A stretch of 64,000 nt of DNA from Ailanthus altissimus (Eukaryota; Streptophyta; Magnoliopsida; Sapindales; Simaroubaceae): the NCBI GenBank assembly GCA_946807835.1, contig OX327690.1:10078501-10142500 (forward strand). Direction: 5' to 3'. Shown in pieces: positions 12,029 through 22,659 of this stretch (positions are counted from its first letter, which is position 1; each line of letters opens with the position of its first letter). Under the pieces are notes generated by a model that was not told the origin of the DNA, searched no databases, and was given only the letters and a program-made list of their open reading frames with translations. Both the position numbers and the translations under genes were made by a program.

Positions 12029-12229
12029 GGCAGATCCTAATACAACTTCTATGTTTGGGGATGATGTTGATGAATAGTTTTTGTTTCTTATTTATGTATT
12101 CTAAACATTTTATAACCTAATCTTCTTGAAGAAATGGAATATTCTTTTGTTGCATTTTTTTTTTTTTGTCTTGACATCTAGATGCTCTTTACTTGTTTGA
12201 GAAATTTTTTTATCGATTTGTATGAATGC

Positions 12230-13740
12230 TTCCAAGAAGTGAGATAAAGTTAGTAAAACCTTTTTTTTCTCTATCTTTCTTCTATCCCTAGATTTTGCAT
12301 TTTTTTGAGCTCTAAATATTTCCAAAAAGCAAGAGAGAGTTGGAAGGAACCTTCTCATTCTGAAATTTCTAAGAACTGGATGTTCTTAAAATATGAGGCA
12401 AGTTGATGGGAACCTTCTTTTTCTCGACCATTTTTATTTTTGGACTTTGAAATTTCTAAAATTTAGATGTTTCCATGAAGTGTGAAGGAGTTGGTGGAAA
12501 CTTTCTCTTTCTCGTCCTTTTTTTGTTTTTGGAAATTTGATACTTATCTTTTTACTTTTTCTAAAGAAAGAGAGGAAGGTAATAGGTACCTTCTTCCTCT
12601 TAGACTTTCTCTATTTCTGGAACTCTTGAATTCATATCTTTTTGCTTTCTATAAAAAAGTGAAGAAAGAAGGTGGAAACCTCTTTCCTCTTTTTGCTTCT
12701 TTATGTTTGGAATTATTTATGCTCGTTTTCTTTGCAGAGGGAAGATACTAGGTACTCTAGTCCCTCTGAGTTTGCTTTCTTCTAAGGAGTAAGATGAAAA
12801 TGGTGAAAACTTAATTCCTCACAATCTTTCTTTGTATCTAGGATTGTTGATGATCATTTTCTTCGTAGAAGAAAGATACTAGGTACCTCAGTTCCTCTGG
12901 GCTTACTTTATACTAAAGTGTAAAAAGAAAGTGGTGGAAACCTCTTTCCTTCTGGTCCTTTATATCTGAGACTTTTGATGATCATTTTCTTCACAGAGGA
13001 AAAATATGTACCCCAATCCCTTTGGGTTTACTTTCTACTAAGGAGTGAGAGGAAAATGGTGAAACCTTTTTCCTCCTAGTCCTTATGTGTATATAGGACT
13101 CTTAATGCTCATTTTCGTTGCTGAGGAAAGATACTAGGTACCCTAATCCTTTTGGGTTTGATTTTTGCTAAAGAGTATGACAAAAGTGGCGGTAGCCTTC
13201 TTTTTCCTGGTCTTTCTTTATATTTAGGACTCTTGGTGCGCGTTTTATTTTTCAGAGGGAAACTAGTGAGCACCCCAGTCCCTTCGGGTTTGCTTTCTGC
13301 TAAGAAGTGAGAGAAAAATGGTGGAAACCTCCTTCCTCCTGGTCATTCTTTGTATCTAGTACTCTTAATGCTCATTTTTCTTCACAGAGAAAAGATACTA
13401 GGTACCTCAATCCCTTTGAGTTTGCTTTCTGCTAAATGGAAAGTGGTGGAAACCTTATTTCTCTTAGTTCTTCTTTGTATCTAGGACTCTTGATGCTTAT
13501 TTTCTTCGTAAAGGAAAGATACTAGGCACTCTAGTCCTTTTGAGTTGTTCTCCTCGCAGGGAAAAGATTCTAAGTACCCAGTTCCCCTGGGTTATTTTTC
13601 TCATGGAATAAAGGTACTAAGTACCCTAATCCCTCCGGGTTATAATTGTTTCCTCTTAGAGGAGAGATATTAGGTACCTAAGTCCCTCTAGGTTATATCA
13701 TATAAGTTGTAAAAGGAATATACTAGAAACTTTGATCCCC
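12230..13740. repeat. tandem-repeat field, about 130-bp units changing to about 50-bp units
   Basis: A recurring phrase (GATACTAGGTACC, then TCCCTTTGGGTTTGCTTTCT) is found near 12744, 12875, 13004, 13130, 13260, 13394 and 13518, giving spacings of about 124-134 bp. From 13518 on, the phrase recurs at about 13566, 13613, 13666 and 13718, spacings of 47-53 bp, as if the unit's inner 80 bp was lost. Each long unit also holds GTGGTGGAAACCT and a CTCTTGATGCTCATTTTC phrase. Units before 12740 are less regular (65-130 bp). There is no coding function; ORFs here (12482-12751) are chance. Confidence 0.85.
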
Positions 13741-14079
13741 TTACACCTAATTCAATATCAGTGTTCACAGTTCAAACTAAAAATCTTTATTGAAAATATG
13801 AAAATGAAATGAGTCTTACACATAGAATCGTTTTAGTTTTGAAATGTTCTATAGAGTTAGTATGTTCTCCCCTTCCATGGTTTGCAACAATTATGCTTCT
13901 CGATCTAGTTTCTTTGCAACTTTAGAGAGCCTTTCTTACGTCTTGCTCAATTTGCATGTGTTATTCTCTTTATTGATGTCTATGGCGTCCCTTAATACTA
14001 GGTATCCTTTGTTGATGGTGTTTTGCTTAACTCTGTGTTCTTGGTGCTTCTACATTCCCATTTTATATATTGTACGTGG
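13741..14079. other. AT-rich link between repeat field and gypsy K
   Basis: No convincing gene is seen. The plus-strand frame at 13844-14086 is hydrophobic by composition and has no domain. This stretch may be the decayed C-terminal end of the gypsy K integrase on the minus strand. Confidence 0.3.
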
Positions 14080-15470
14080 ATCATAACAATATCTTGGGCT
14101 TCAACTACTAAATCTTTTATGAGAGTTACCACCTCATCATTCAACTATAAATTGACCATCCTTGTCCATAAAGTTGGAAGGAATTTTTCATTGGCAGTAC
14201 GACTTCTATTCTATACACTAGTGTATAGGGTGAGTTTTTGGTAAATCTATTCTTGGTTGTTCTATATACCTATAAACTCATTATAGTTCTTCCAGACATC
14301 TTCTTTTCTTTCATTCAAGTCACTTATTTAGGGAAGTATAGATCATCTTATTTTTTATTTTTGTCTAACCATTTCCTTGTGGGTAACTCTTAAAAGAGAA
14401 CTTTTGCTCAATTGTTTACATTCTGTAGAATGTTGTTACTGTGCCACTGATGAACTGCCTCCCATTGTCTGATATCAGTACTTAAAGATCCCAAATCTTG
14501 TTATGATGTTGGCCTAAAGGAATTTCTTCACTTATGAGCTTGTGATATTGCTGTAAGCCTCCGCCTATACTAATTTGGTAAAGTAATCAGTTGCTAATAG
14601 TACAAATATTTTGTCTCTTATAGTTATGGGCAATGGTCTGATGATGTCCATCCTCTATTGGATGAAAGGTTAGGGGTTAAAAACTGTATGGAGGTTATCA
14701 TAAGAGAGGTATATGAGTGAAGCATGTTTTTAGTACTTTTTGTATTTCTTCACATAATCTAAGGCATCATTCTTAAGTGTAGGCCAGTAGTACCCTTGCC
14801 TCAAAATCTTGTGTGCTAGTGTTCGTCCACTAAAGTGATTGCCGCAGGTTCCTCGTGTATCTCTTCTAATATCTTCTTTATTTTTTCTTTAGGCACACAC
14901 TTGAGGTACACTTCTAAAAATGCTCTCCTATAAAGTGCTTCCTCATAAAGGGCAAACCTTTTTGCTTTACTCTTGAGCTTGAGAGCTTCTTTTATCTTTT
15001 GAAAGCTTTCCATCTTTCAGGTATTCTAAGTAGGGAGTCATCCAATTTTGAGGAGGGTCTGTTTCTATGTATTTTGCTTCCAAAAAGGCTACTCTTTCCT
15101 CTGTTATGGATTTTTCTCTGATTGGGAGTAAAACCAGATTGTATGTTGCTGAGTCAGCGACTTCCTTAGCCAATCAATCAGCTTTTGTATTCTGATGTTA
15201 TTCTGTTGATTGAGACCTCATCTATTACCTAGGCTATTTCCTTCGCTTGTTGGAGGTAATTTTTCATACTTTTTTCCTTCTCTATATAGTCACAATTCCA
15301 CTGAGAGGTGATAATTGCTGAATCAATGTGGATCTATAGCTTCCTTACCATCAGATGGAAGGCTATAGTCAACCCTTTAATCAAGGCTTGTTGTTAGATG
15401 TCCTCGGTGGTAGTTTTGCCATATGTTCTAAGATGAAACCCTCAGAACTTTTGATTCTTTTTTTTTTACT
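14080..15470 (-). pseudogene. gypsy K: Ty3/gypsy second RNase H and integrase remnant
   Basis: On the minus strand, from right to left, I read a second RNase H tail (about 15460-15180), then a linker (15173-14967, EKSITEERVAFLEAKYI). The integrase zinc-binding region follows (15013-14816: RFALYEEALYRRAFLEVYLKC, with IHEE where HExxxGxH is usual). Last is a core region with VLISDNGRQF near 14480, the conserved DNGxQF of gypsy integrases. The linker pattern and the RNase H placed directly before integrase match the Tat lineage. Stops and frameshifts are frequent. RT, gag and the 5' LTR are missing: the frame is lost near 15470. Confidence 0.75.
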
Positions 15471-16264
15471 CTCTCCTAAGATATTGGCATCAACAAAAGT
15501 TTGCAAAAAAAGATACTATTATTCCATAAACATTCTTCTCAATAATTGAAGGTTCATGGACTAGAATTTTCAAAACAATTACTTTCACATTTTCATCTTT
15601 ATCTTTTCAAATGACTAAAGACGACTACATCTATCTACAAAAGAGACTTTAATGATAATGGAATTAAAAGATAAATAAAGAAAAATTCAATAATTAGAAG
15701 AAAAAATAACGTTTGATTCCTGGGAATTATGTGTGTTTGAACTGTTAGTTCAATTAATCCTCTTTTAAGAGAATTTGAATATTTTAAAAGTTTTCTCTGC
15801 TCTCCCTTGAATATTTCCCACTACCCAATTTTACAAGAGATTTTGAAGAAAAATAACTAACTTTTTTTATTGTCTTTATAAATTCAATTGTTTCTTGTTT
15901 ATTTTTTGGCTCAATCATCTGCCTTATTTGGGACTATAATTTTACAAGTTTTGAGTCCTACAAAATTTAAACCACATTAGAGATAATTATTATAATTTAA
16001 GCTTTCTGCTATTTCCTTAATTATTTAGAGACATACAAATTTGTTGCTTTTATTAGACAAAAGATTGCTTTAATTCCTCTATTTTTACCACATGGAATTT
16101 AATTCTTTTTTGGATATAATAAACTAAATCCAGTCACATTTTTTTTAAAGTAATTATATAACTTTTTTTAAAAAACACTATTGCCATTTTTGGAGAAATA
16201 AGTGAGCGAAATTACATTGAAATGATCTTTTTATCACATAAAGGCCTTTTGAACATTTTTAATT
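15471..16264. other. AT-rich spacer containing a dispersed repeat copy
   Basis: No gene is seen. About 15570-15880 resembles 27650-27980 in the same orientation: shared phrases include TTAGTTCAATTAA (15747 / 27838), a CTCAAATAACCAAAG-like box, and GGGATTTTAGAAAAAAATAAC in the second copy. This may be a non-coding mobile element or an LTR piece. A short poly-T stretch follows. Confidence 0.4.
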
Positions 16265-16269
16265 CTATC
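16265..16269. repeat. target site duplication of gypsy J, left
   Basis: CTATC directly precedes the LTR start TGTTGACC and recurs directly after the other LTR end at 25179-25183. Confidence 0.85.
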
Positions 16270-17155
16270 TGTTGACCTGAAGAAGTGGTTCCTCAGATCA
16301 ACGAGCCTTAAATTTATTGAGGGAGAATCAAACTTTGGGCCTTATCTAGACTGGATCAATAGGCACAAGCTTTGGTTTCTTGTTTCCCGCGAACTGTGGA
16401 TAGGGGCCTATAATAACAATACGCATGCAAGCTCAAAGGTAGTCTTGTCAGGATGGGTTCCAGCGAAGATGCTCCGATACTTAAGTCAGAAAATGGGATT
16501 TTTCTCTCTTAAAAAATATAACAAAATAAGAACAAAATGTTCTTCTGGGGACGGGGGGATACTTTCTTTCCTTTCTTTTTCCCTTTATGTTCTATGAGGA
16601 TTTTTTCATCATCTTCTACTATGTTTCCCTCTTCTTTTTTTTTTTTATAGTGATAGCCTTTCAGGGACTTTTGTGGGCTTTCCTCTGTAGTATTTCTTCC
16701 TTGCGCCAGATATTTCTTACTGTACTTTTGACACACACTTAATATCTTCATACCCCCCTCCCTGACATACGCCGAATATCTTTCCACAGATTTTCTATCC
16801 CTGTTCTTATCCTATGTCAAATGTCACTTCTGATGTGCTAAGCATATTCCTCGGGTTTGTCTCCGCCGGCGTTTTTGGTTCAAGCGAGGCTTATTTTGGT
16901 CGACTCAGGTCAGATATCGAACGGTTCCCCTCAATGGTTCAATATTGACTCGAACTCCTATAACAAAGTTGCGGAAGGTAGTTAGTACCTACTCGGCCAT
17001 AGTCATATTAGGGTCAGCATATGTCGAACAGGTTTCATCATTAGCTAACCAGATTCTCCACATCCGGTTCTATTGCTCTGTCAGGTTTACGCCGAATAAC
17101 CAACTAGTACCTGGGCCTGCCTTGGTTGAATTCTAGGCCCTTGGGCCTAAAGGCA
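16270..17155 (-). repeat. gypsy J 3' LTR (886 bp)
   Basis: It aligns with 24290-25178 along its whole length. On the + strand it begins TGTTGACCTG and ends CTAAAGGCA. The polyA region, promoter and other signals were not resolved. Confidence 0.9.
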
Positions 17156-18769
17156 GGAAAATGGGGATTTTTGGGAGGGGGGAATAGGGGTCCGCCAGTT
17201 TCTAGTTTTGATTTATTAGAATTGAAAAGTTTATTCTAGTCTGGTCGGTCTGCATTGCTCCCCGGGTCCCTCACTTTATCTGTTGTTGTCTTTTTCATTC
17301 GACCTGACCAACTTTGTTCGCTCTAAATAACTTCGTGATCAAGTCCGAATTTTAACAAAGTTAAAAGTAGGTGGGATTGTTGTGGTGTCATCATGGCGAC
17401 CTGAAAAGTCATTGCCACGTAGTGGTGGTTTCTCCCAAGATTTTTGAATTTAATAGTAGGTATCTTCAAACGTCGTGTCCTTCTCTATTCTCGAGTGACG
17501 TTATTTGACTGGAGTCCTTTGGACCGTCCAGTTTGTTTAAATCCAACGGCTTAGGTTGCAACCATTTAAAGAGATGCGCCTTTATTGTACGTGGGGACCC
17601 GAGGCATTGCATCTCTGGTACCAAGCGCCTTTTTTCCTTTCCCTTCGATCTCGTCCGTTCATTTTTTTATTTTGAATAGCCTAGATCACTTCACTACTGC
17701 TTATAAATAGTCACCTTCTGCTCCGTTTTGTACCTCTTCTTACGCATTTTTGATTTCTTGCTACCTTCCTGCCGTGTTACCGTTGCTTCTTTGTTGAATG
17801 TTTGTTCTTAATCTGGCGACTTTGTTCCCGGTTGTTCTTTATTCCGCCTTCTTTTAATTTTTCTGGTATGTCCTCATATTCTTTTTTTTTCACTCTATTC
17901 TTTTATTTTTTTTTCTGAGGATTCGTTTTAGGCTCTGCTTCTAGCCTGTTTGCCTATATTTTTCCCTATCTTAGCTTTCTTCCTTTTCTTGCCTTTTTTG
18001 GTCCTGATGGTCATCGTTTATTTTACCATTTTCGAGTGTGGTCGATTTGTTGCTGTCTTTGTCCAGTAATTTGTAGCCTCATTTAGGAAGTGCCTTCTAT
18101 TAGTTGATAGCGTCCAGTGTTAATCCAGACTCCCCGATCACGGTGAATTACTCCGAGCGTCAAGCTGGTGATGGTGAAAATAGAACGGAAGTTGAACCGA
18201 TTACGGCAAATTGCTCCGCAAGCGTCAAGCCAGTGATAGTGAAAATAGAATAAAAGTCGAACAGATCACGTTGAATTACTTCGCGAGCATCAAGTTGGTG
18301 ATAATGAAGAACGAAAGTCAAACCGATCACAAAAAATTGTTCCGCGAGCGTCGAGCTGGTGATGGTAAAGATAGAACGAAAGTCGAACCGACCATGGTGA
18401 ATTGCTCTGCGAGCGTCGAGCAGGTGATGGTGAAAATAGAACAAAAATTGAACCGATCACAGCGAATTGCTCTGCGAGCGTCGAGCTGGTGATGGTGAAG
18501 TGTTCCTCGAAACACAGTGATGCCTTGTCAAAAAATGAGGATGTCTTTGTGATGATGGCATTGTGAGGATCTTAAGATGGGACGCGGTATGTTATTCGGG
18601 CAATTCGATGCAAGACCTTTTGTCAAATAATTTGAGTACGCCTACTTTTGCGGCTCATTCAGTGTTCCGATCAATTCGCTCCTCACGAATGTCCATGCAA
18701 CAAGAAGAAAAGAAACGAGAGTTTTCATTTAAACACGATGTTCATACAGGGAAGGGTTACAAGCAAAAG
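17156..18769 (-). other. gypsy J 3' spacer between integrase and 3' LTR
   Basis: This is about 1.6 kb without a convincing ORF, as is usual for the Tat lineage. The + strand next to the LTR is purine-rich (ggaaaatggggatttttggg), so the coding minus strand is pyrimidine-rich where a polypurine tract would be expected. The stretch holds several CT/TTC-rich runs (17870-17960) and the 65-bp tandem array. Confidence 0.6.
18135..18500. repeat. 65-bp tandem array in gypsy J
   Basis: The phrase GCGTC(A/G)AGCTGGTGATGG recurs at 18157, 18222, 18287, 18348, 18413 and 18478 (spacings 65, 65, 61, 65, 65). Each unit also holds GAACGAAAGTCGAACCGATCAC and AATTGCTCCGCGA-like words. The unit is not a multiple of three, and partly open frames run on both strands (18160-18515), which explains several apparent ORFs. 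Confidence 0.9.
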
Positions 18770-19960
18770 CTTAGAGATAGTATTTTCTTAGCAGTTCGGT
18801 GTTCCATGGTTTTCTGACGGCTTGCCCATCTATTCCTTTGAGTTCGTATGCCCCTCCTATACACCTGGGGATCTTGTATGGCCCTTCCCATATGGGGCCC
18901 AGGACTCTGTCGGTGGGGTTCTTTTTGTTGAGCACCACCCTTTATAGCACTAGGTCTCCCTCTTCGAAACTTCGGGCCCTGACCTTCCTGTTGTAGTATC
19001 TGATCACTTTTTGCTGGTAGGCTGCTGCTCAAATCTGCTCTTTCATTAGGTCGTTGTTGACTATTTCAGAAATGTTTAGTACTCGGTGGGTCGGGGTTCC
19101 AATTTCTGCAGGGATTACTGTTTTGCTTTCGAAGGCTAAGGAGAACGACGTCTCATCAGTAGTTGTCTTGCTAGTCGTTCGGAGTGCCCATAGTACTTCT
19201 GTTATCTCTTCTGCCCATACTCCCTTTCTTTTCGTTAGCTTTTTCTTAAGTAGGTTTTTGATTAACTTGTTGGAGGATTGGACCTGGCCATTGGTTTTAG
19301 GGTGTGCGGGGGAGGCGAACGACAGTCTTACTCCCAATTGTTCACAGAATTACTTAAAGTTATTGTCAAACTATTTCCTATGGTCGGTGATGATGGTGTA
19401 GGGGATGTCGTATCGATATATCATATTTTTCCATACAAAATCATGGATATTCTTCTCCGTGATCTTTGATAGTGGCTCGACTTTGATCTATTTTGTGAAA
19501 TAGTCGACCTCCACAACCACATACTTGCATGACCCCTTGCCTTGGGAGAGTGGCCCAATCAAGTCGAGCCCCTACTGGACAAATGGCCACAGCCTGCTCA
19601 TTGTGTTTATCTCCTTTGCGAGTGCTTGGATCCTATCTGCGAATCTCTAACATGCGTCACAATGCTGAACCGGGTGTTTAGCATCTTAAAGGACTGTGGG
19701 CCAATAATAACCGGTTCGGAAGACTTTATAGGCCAAATCTTTCCTCCCCGAATGATTGCCTCATACCCCTTCGTGGATTTCCCTTAAGACCCACTCCGCC
19801 TCCGCGGGGTTCAGGCACCTCATGTAGGGGTGAGAGAAACCCCTTCAATATAATTCCCCCTCATTCACTAAGTATCTTACGCCCTGGTATTTAATTCTTC
19901 GGGCTTCCTTTTTATTGTCCAAAATCGTTCCGTTCAAGATGTAGTCCTTGATGGAGTCCA
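18770..19960 (-). pseudogene. gypsy J integrase
   Basis: The zinc-binding N-terminus lies near 19800-19930 (REIHEG motif in the right place). The core region runs to 19029, with 19337-19029 reading SFASPAHPKTNGQVQSSNKL, the usual motif after the last catalytic residue, and later VLWALRTTSKTTT. The C-terminal part (19030-18780) contains YNRKVRARSFEEGDLVL and PTDRVLGPIWEGPYKI, typical of Tat integrase tails. Several stops interrupt the frame. It would have inserted the element's DNA copy into the genome. Confidence 0.85.
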
Positions 19961-20089
19961 TTTAACTAGGTGTTAATTCTATTTCTACGATCTGCTCACC
20001 TTCTTAGGTACTTGGTTTCGATAAGAATTTCATGGGTACCGTACTGGGGATATTGGCGTCTTCTACAAATGTCATTTGAGCAATGACAT

Positions 20090-20450
20090 CCGCTTGATGG
20101 TTCTCGTTCTTTGGGATCAGCTCTATTTTTATCTCTCTGAACTATGCGGTCAACTTCCGTACCATCGCAAGGTAAACGACCATCATTTCCTCTCTTGCTC
20201 CAAAATCGCCATTGACCTGGTTTACCACCAACTCAGAGTTGCTCTTGACTAGTATTACCTTAGCGGCTAATGCTTAAGCCACTCTTAACCCGGCTAGGAG
20301 AGCTTCATATTCTACCTCATTGTTTGAAGCTTTGAACCCAAAGTGAATAGCGTACCTGATCTCATCTCTCTTGGGGCTGATAAGGACAATCACCGCCCTA
20401 CTTCCTTGAAGGTTGAATGCCCTATTAATGTAAAGTACCCATGCTTTCGA
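20090..20450 (-). pseudogene. gypsy J second (archaeal-type) RNase H
   Basis: On the minus strand it reads WVLYINRAFNLQGSRAVIVL and SNNEVEYEALLAGLRVA, the pattern of the extra RNase H (aRNH) of Tat elements, where the usual start is YVDGAS (Asp then Glu in NEAEYEAL). The first catalytic Asp appears changed (INRA for VDGA) and a stop lies after LRVA. Confidence 0.8.
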
Positions 20451-20468
20451 GTTTGTCTCGAGGAGTTC

Positions 20469-21071
20469 CTAATTGGCAGTTATCTCGTAGGTGCTTTTCG
20501 CAATGAAATCAACTAGGGCCTGCCCTTTACTGGCAATTCGGGGCTGGTAATGAATGTCGAATTTTTTCAACTCTATAGACCATTTGACCAATCGAGCCGA
20601 TAGGTCAGGTTTGTGCAATATTTGTTTGAGTGGTTGGTTGGTTAGCACCACGATGGTATGCGCTTAGAAATAAGGTTGTAGCTTCCTCCTAGTCATGATT
20701 AACGCAAAAGCCATTTTTTCGGTCGGAAGGAGGGTATGCCCCGGTGAGGATCCTGCTTGTGTAGTACACCAGTTGTTGTACCCCCCTTCTTCTCTAGCGA
20801 GGACTAAGTTGACCTCCTGTTCCGAGACTCACAGGTACACTACCAATGGTTCTCTTTGCACTGGAATTGCCAGGTGTATTGGTTTGAAGAGGTAGGTCTT
20901 TAGCTGCTGGAAGGCCTGTTCGCATTCTTCGGTCCACCGATCCTTCCCTTTTTTCTTGATGGTCTGAAAAAACATGAAGCATTTATCGGTGGCTTTGGAG
21001 ATGAATCTGTTCAGTGTTGCAATCCTTCCGGTTAGCCGCTGGATCTTCTTCACTATGCTTGGGGACTTCAT
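20469..21071 (-). pseudogene. gypsy J RNase H
   Basis: 21071-20829 gives KKIQRLTGRIATLNRFISKA and EECEQAFQQLKTYL, the connection region and start of the gypsy RNase H. 20651-20469 gives VLTNQPLKQILHKPDLSARL and WSIELKKFDIHYQPR, its C-terminal half. Between them the frame is broken. The order fits directly after RT. Confidence 0.85.
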
Positions 21072-21900
21072 TTCTAAGATAGCTCAGACTTCATCTGGAT
21101 TGGCCTCTATTCCCCGTTGGCTTACCATAAAGCCTAAGCATTTTTTGAATTTTACTCCGAAGACGTACTTCTCAGGGTTCAATTTTATTTTGTTCTCCCT
21201 TAGCACCATAAAGCTTCTCTGAGGTCAGCCACTTGGTCGGTCGTTTTTACTGACTTAGCTATCATGTCATCCATGTATACTTCTATATTTTTGCTAATCA
21301 ATTTTTTGAAAAGCTTGTTTACCAACCTTTGATAGGTGGCTCCTGCATTTTTCAATCTGAATGGCATCACCTGGTAGCAATAAGTCCCTTGATGGGTGAT
21401 GAAGGGTATTTTTTCTTAGTCGAGGGGGACATCGGGATCTGATTATAGCTAGAAAAGGCATCCACGAAACTCAGTAGCTCGTGCCCTGTCATTGCATCCA
21501 CTAGTTGGTCGATCTTGGGGAGGGGGAAGCTGTCTTTAGGGTATGCCTTATTCAGATTAGTGAAGCCGACACACATTCTCCATTTTTCACTTGCCTTCTT
21601 TACCATTACCATGTTGGACAACCATTCCGGGTAGTAGACCTCCCTAATAAATTAGGCCGCCAGCAGTTTTTTCACCTCTTCCGTTACAGCTCCGTTCCGC
21701 TCCTGATTGAAGATTCTTCTCTTTTGCTTAACCAGTCAAGATGTGGGGCAAACAATCAACTTGTTGGCGGCCAACCTTAGGTCAATTTCGGACATGTCCC
21801 GATGGGACCAGGTAAAGATGTTTGAGAACTCTCGAATCAAACGGGTCAGCTCTTACTCGACCTCTAGCCCCAATTGGGTTCCCATCCTGACCACCTTCCC
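21072..21900 (-). pseudogene. gypsy J reverse transcriptase
   Basis: 21621-21367 reads KWRMCVGFTNLNKAYPKDSF, LPKIDQLVDAMTGHELLSF and VDAFSSYNQI, the Tat RT core with the first catalytic Asp (FVDAFS). The second motif YMDD is intact near 21260-21285 (EVYMDDMIAKSVKTTDQ). Stops and frameshifts separate the pieces, and the VCVDFTDLNK consensus has changed to MCVGFTNLNK. Confidence 0.9.
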
Positions 21901-22134
21901 AGGTTCCCCGACCTCGACCTAAAGTTCTTGTATCTCCTTCGCTGGCTCTGGGGATTCGAGGATTCCTTCCCTTGGATCAATGGCAAAAATACAAAATGCT
22001 CGTTTTGCCGTGACTGTGTAACAGCTCCTTGTCACTTTCTGATCTCCCGATGCTACTCTGATTCCTTCTCCCACGGGAAATTTTAGCTTCAGGTAATGGA
22101 TGGACAATGCTACATTAGTATTCACCATGAACGA

Positions 22135-22659
22135 TTACCCGAGGAGGATTCTATACGGGAATGGGCGGTCTACCACCACGAACTTGGTCATCACTGTCTT
22201 CTTATAAGGCCTTCGTCTGATAGTGAGGGGAAAGGTCACCACTCTGATCGACATCACACAGCTTTCCCCAAATTCTTGTAATGACGTTTGGGTTTCCTCT
22301 ATGTGAAGGTTCCTAATTTTCAGATCATCTAGAGTTTCCTTAAAAATTATATCGACCGAGTTACCCGGGTCGACGAACACTCCATTTATTTTTTCTCTAG
22401 CTATCACTACTTCGATTACGATCGCATTATCGTGGGGGTAACTGACCCTTTGAGCATCTTTCTCCGTGAACATGATTGGCACCTCTTGTGGTAGCCTCGG
22501 CTTCTTGGTTAAAGGGGTGTTGCACATGACTTGATGTGCCACCATTGAGTACTTGGAGTAGTTCTTCTGTTGTTTATTCAAGTCTCCTGCTAGCGTGGGT
22601 CCCCTTAAAATAATTGCCACGAAGTTAAGGTTTGAGGTACCGATTAGACTGGCGGTCAT
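22135..22659 (-). pseudogene. gypsy J protease region
   Basis: This 174-codon open frame holds FTEKDAQRVSYPHDNAIVIE, the leader of the Tat protease, followed by KINGVFVDPGNSVDIIF. Family members usually have VDxGSSADILF, so the Asp is kept but the following T/S-G context is changed (DPGN). Both ends run into shifted frames for gag (right) and RT (left). Confidence 0.85.

Noticed and set aside
18135..18500. Regularly spaced repeats that could suggest a CRISPR array
   Set aside because: The whole unit is repeated, with no unique spacers, and the DNA is plant nuclear.
18160..18515. Several 60-94-codon frames on both strands
   Set aside because: They are by-products of the 65-bp tandem array; the same peptide words recur in shifted frames.
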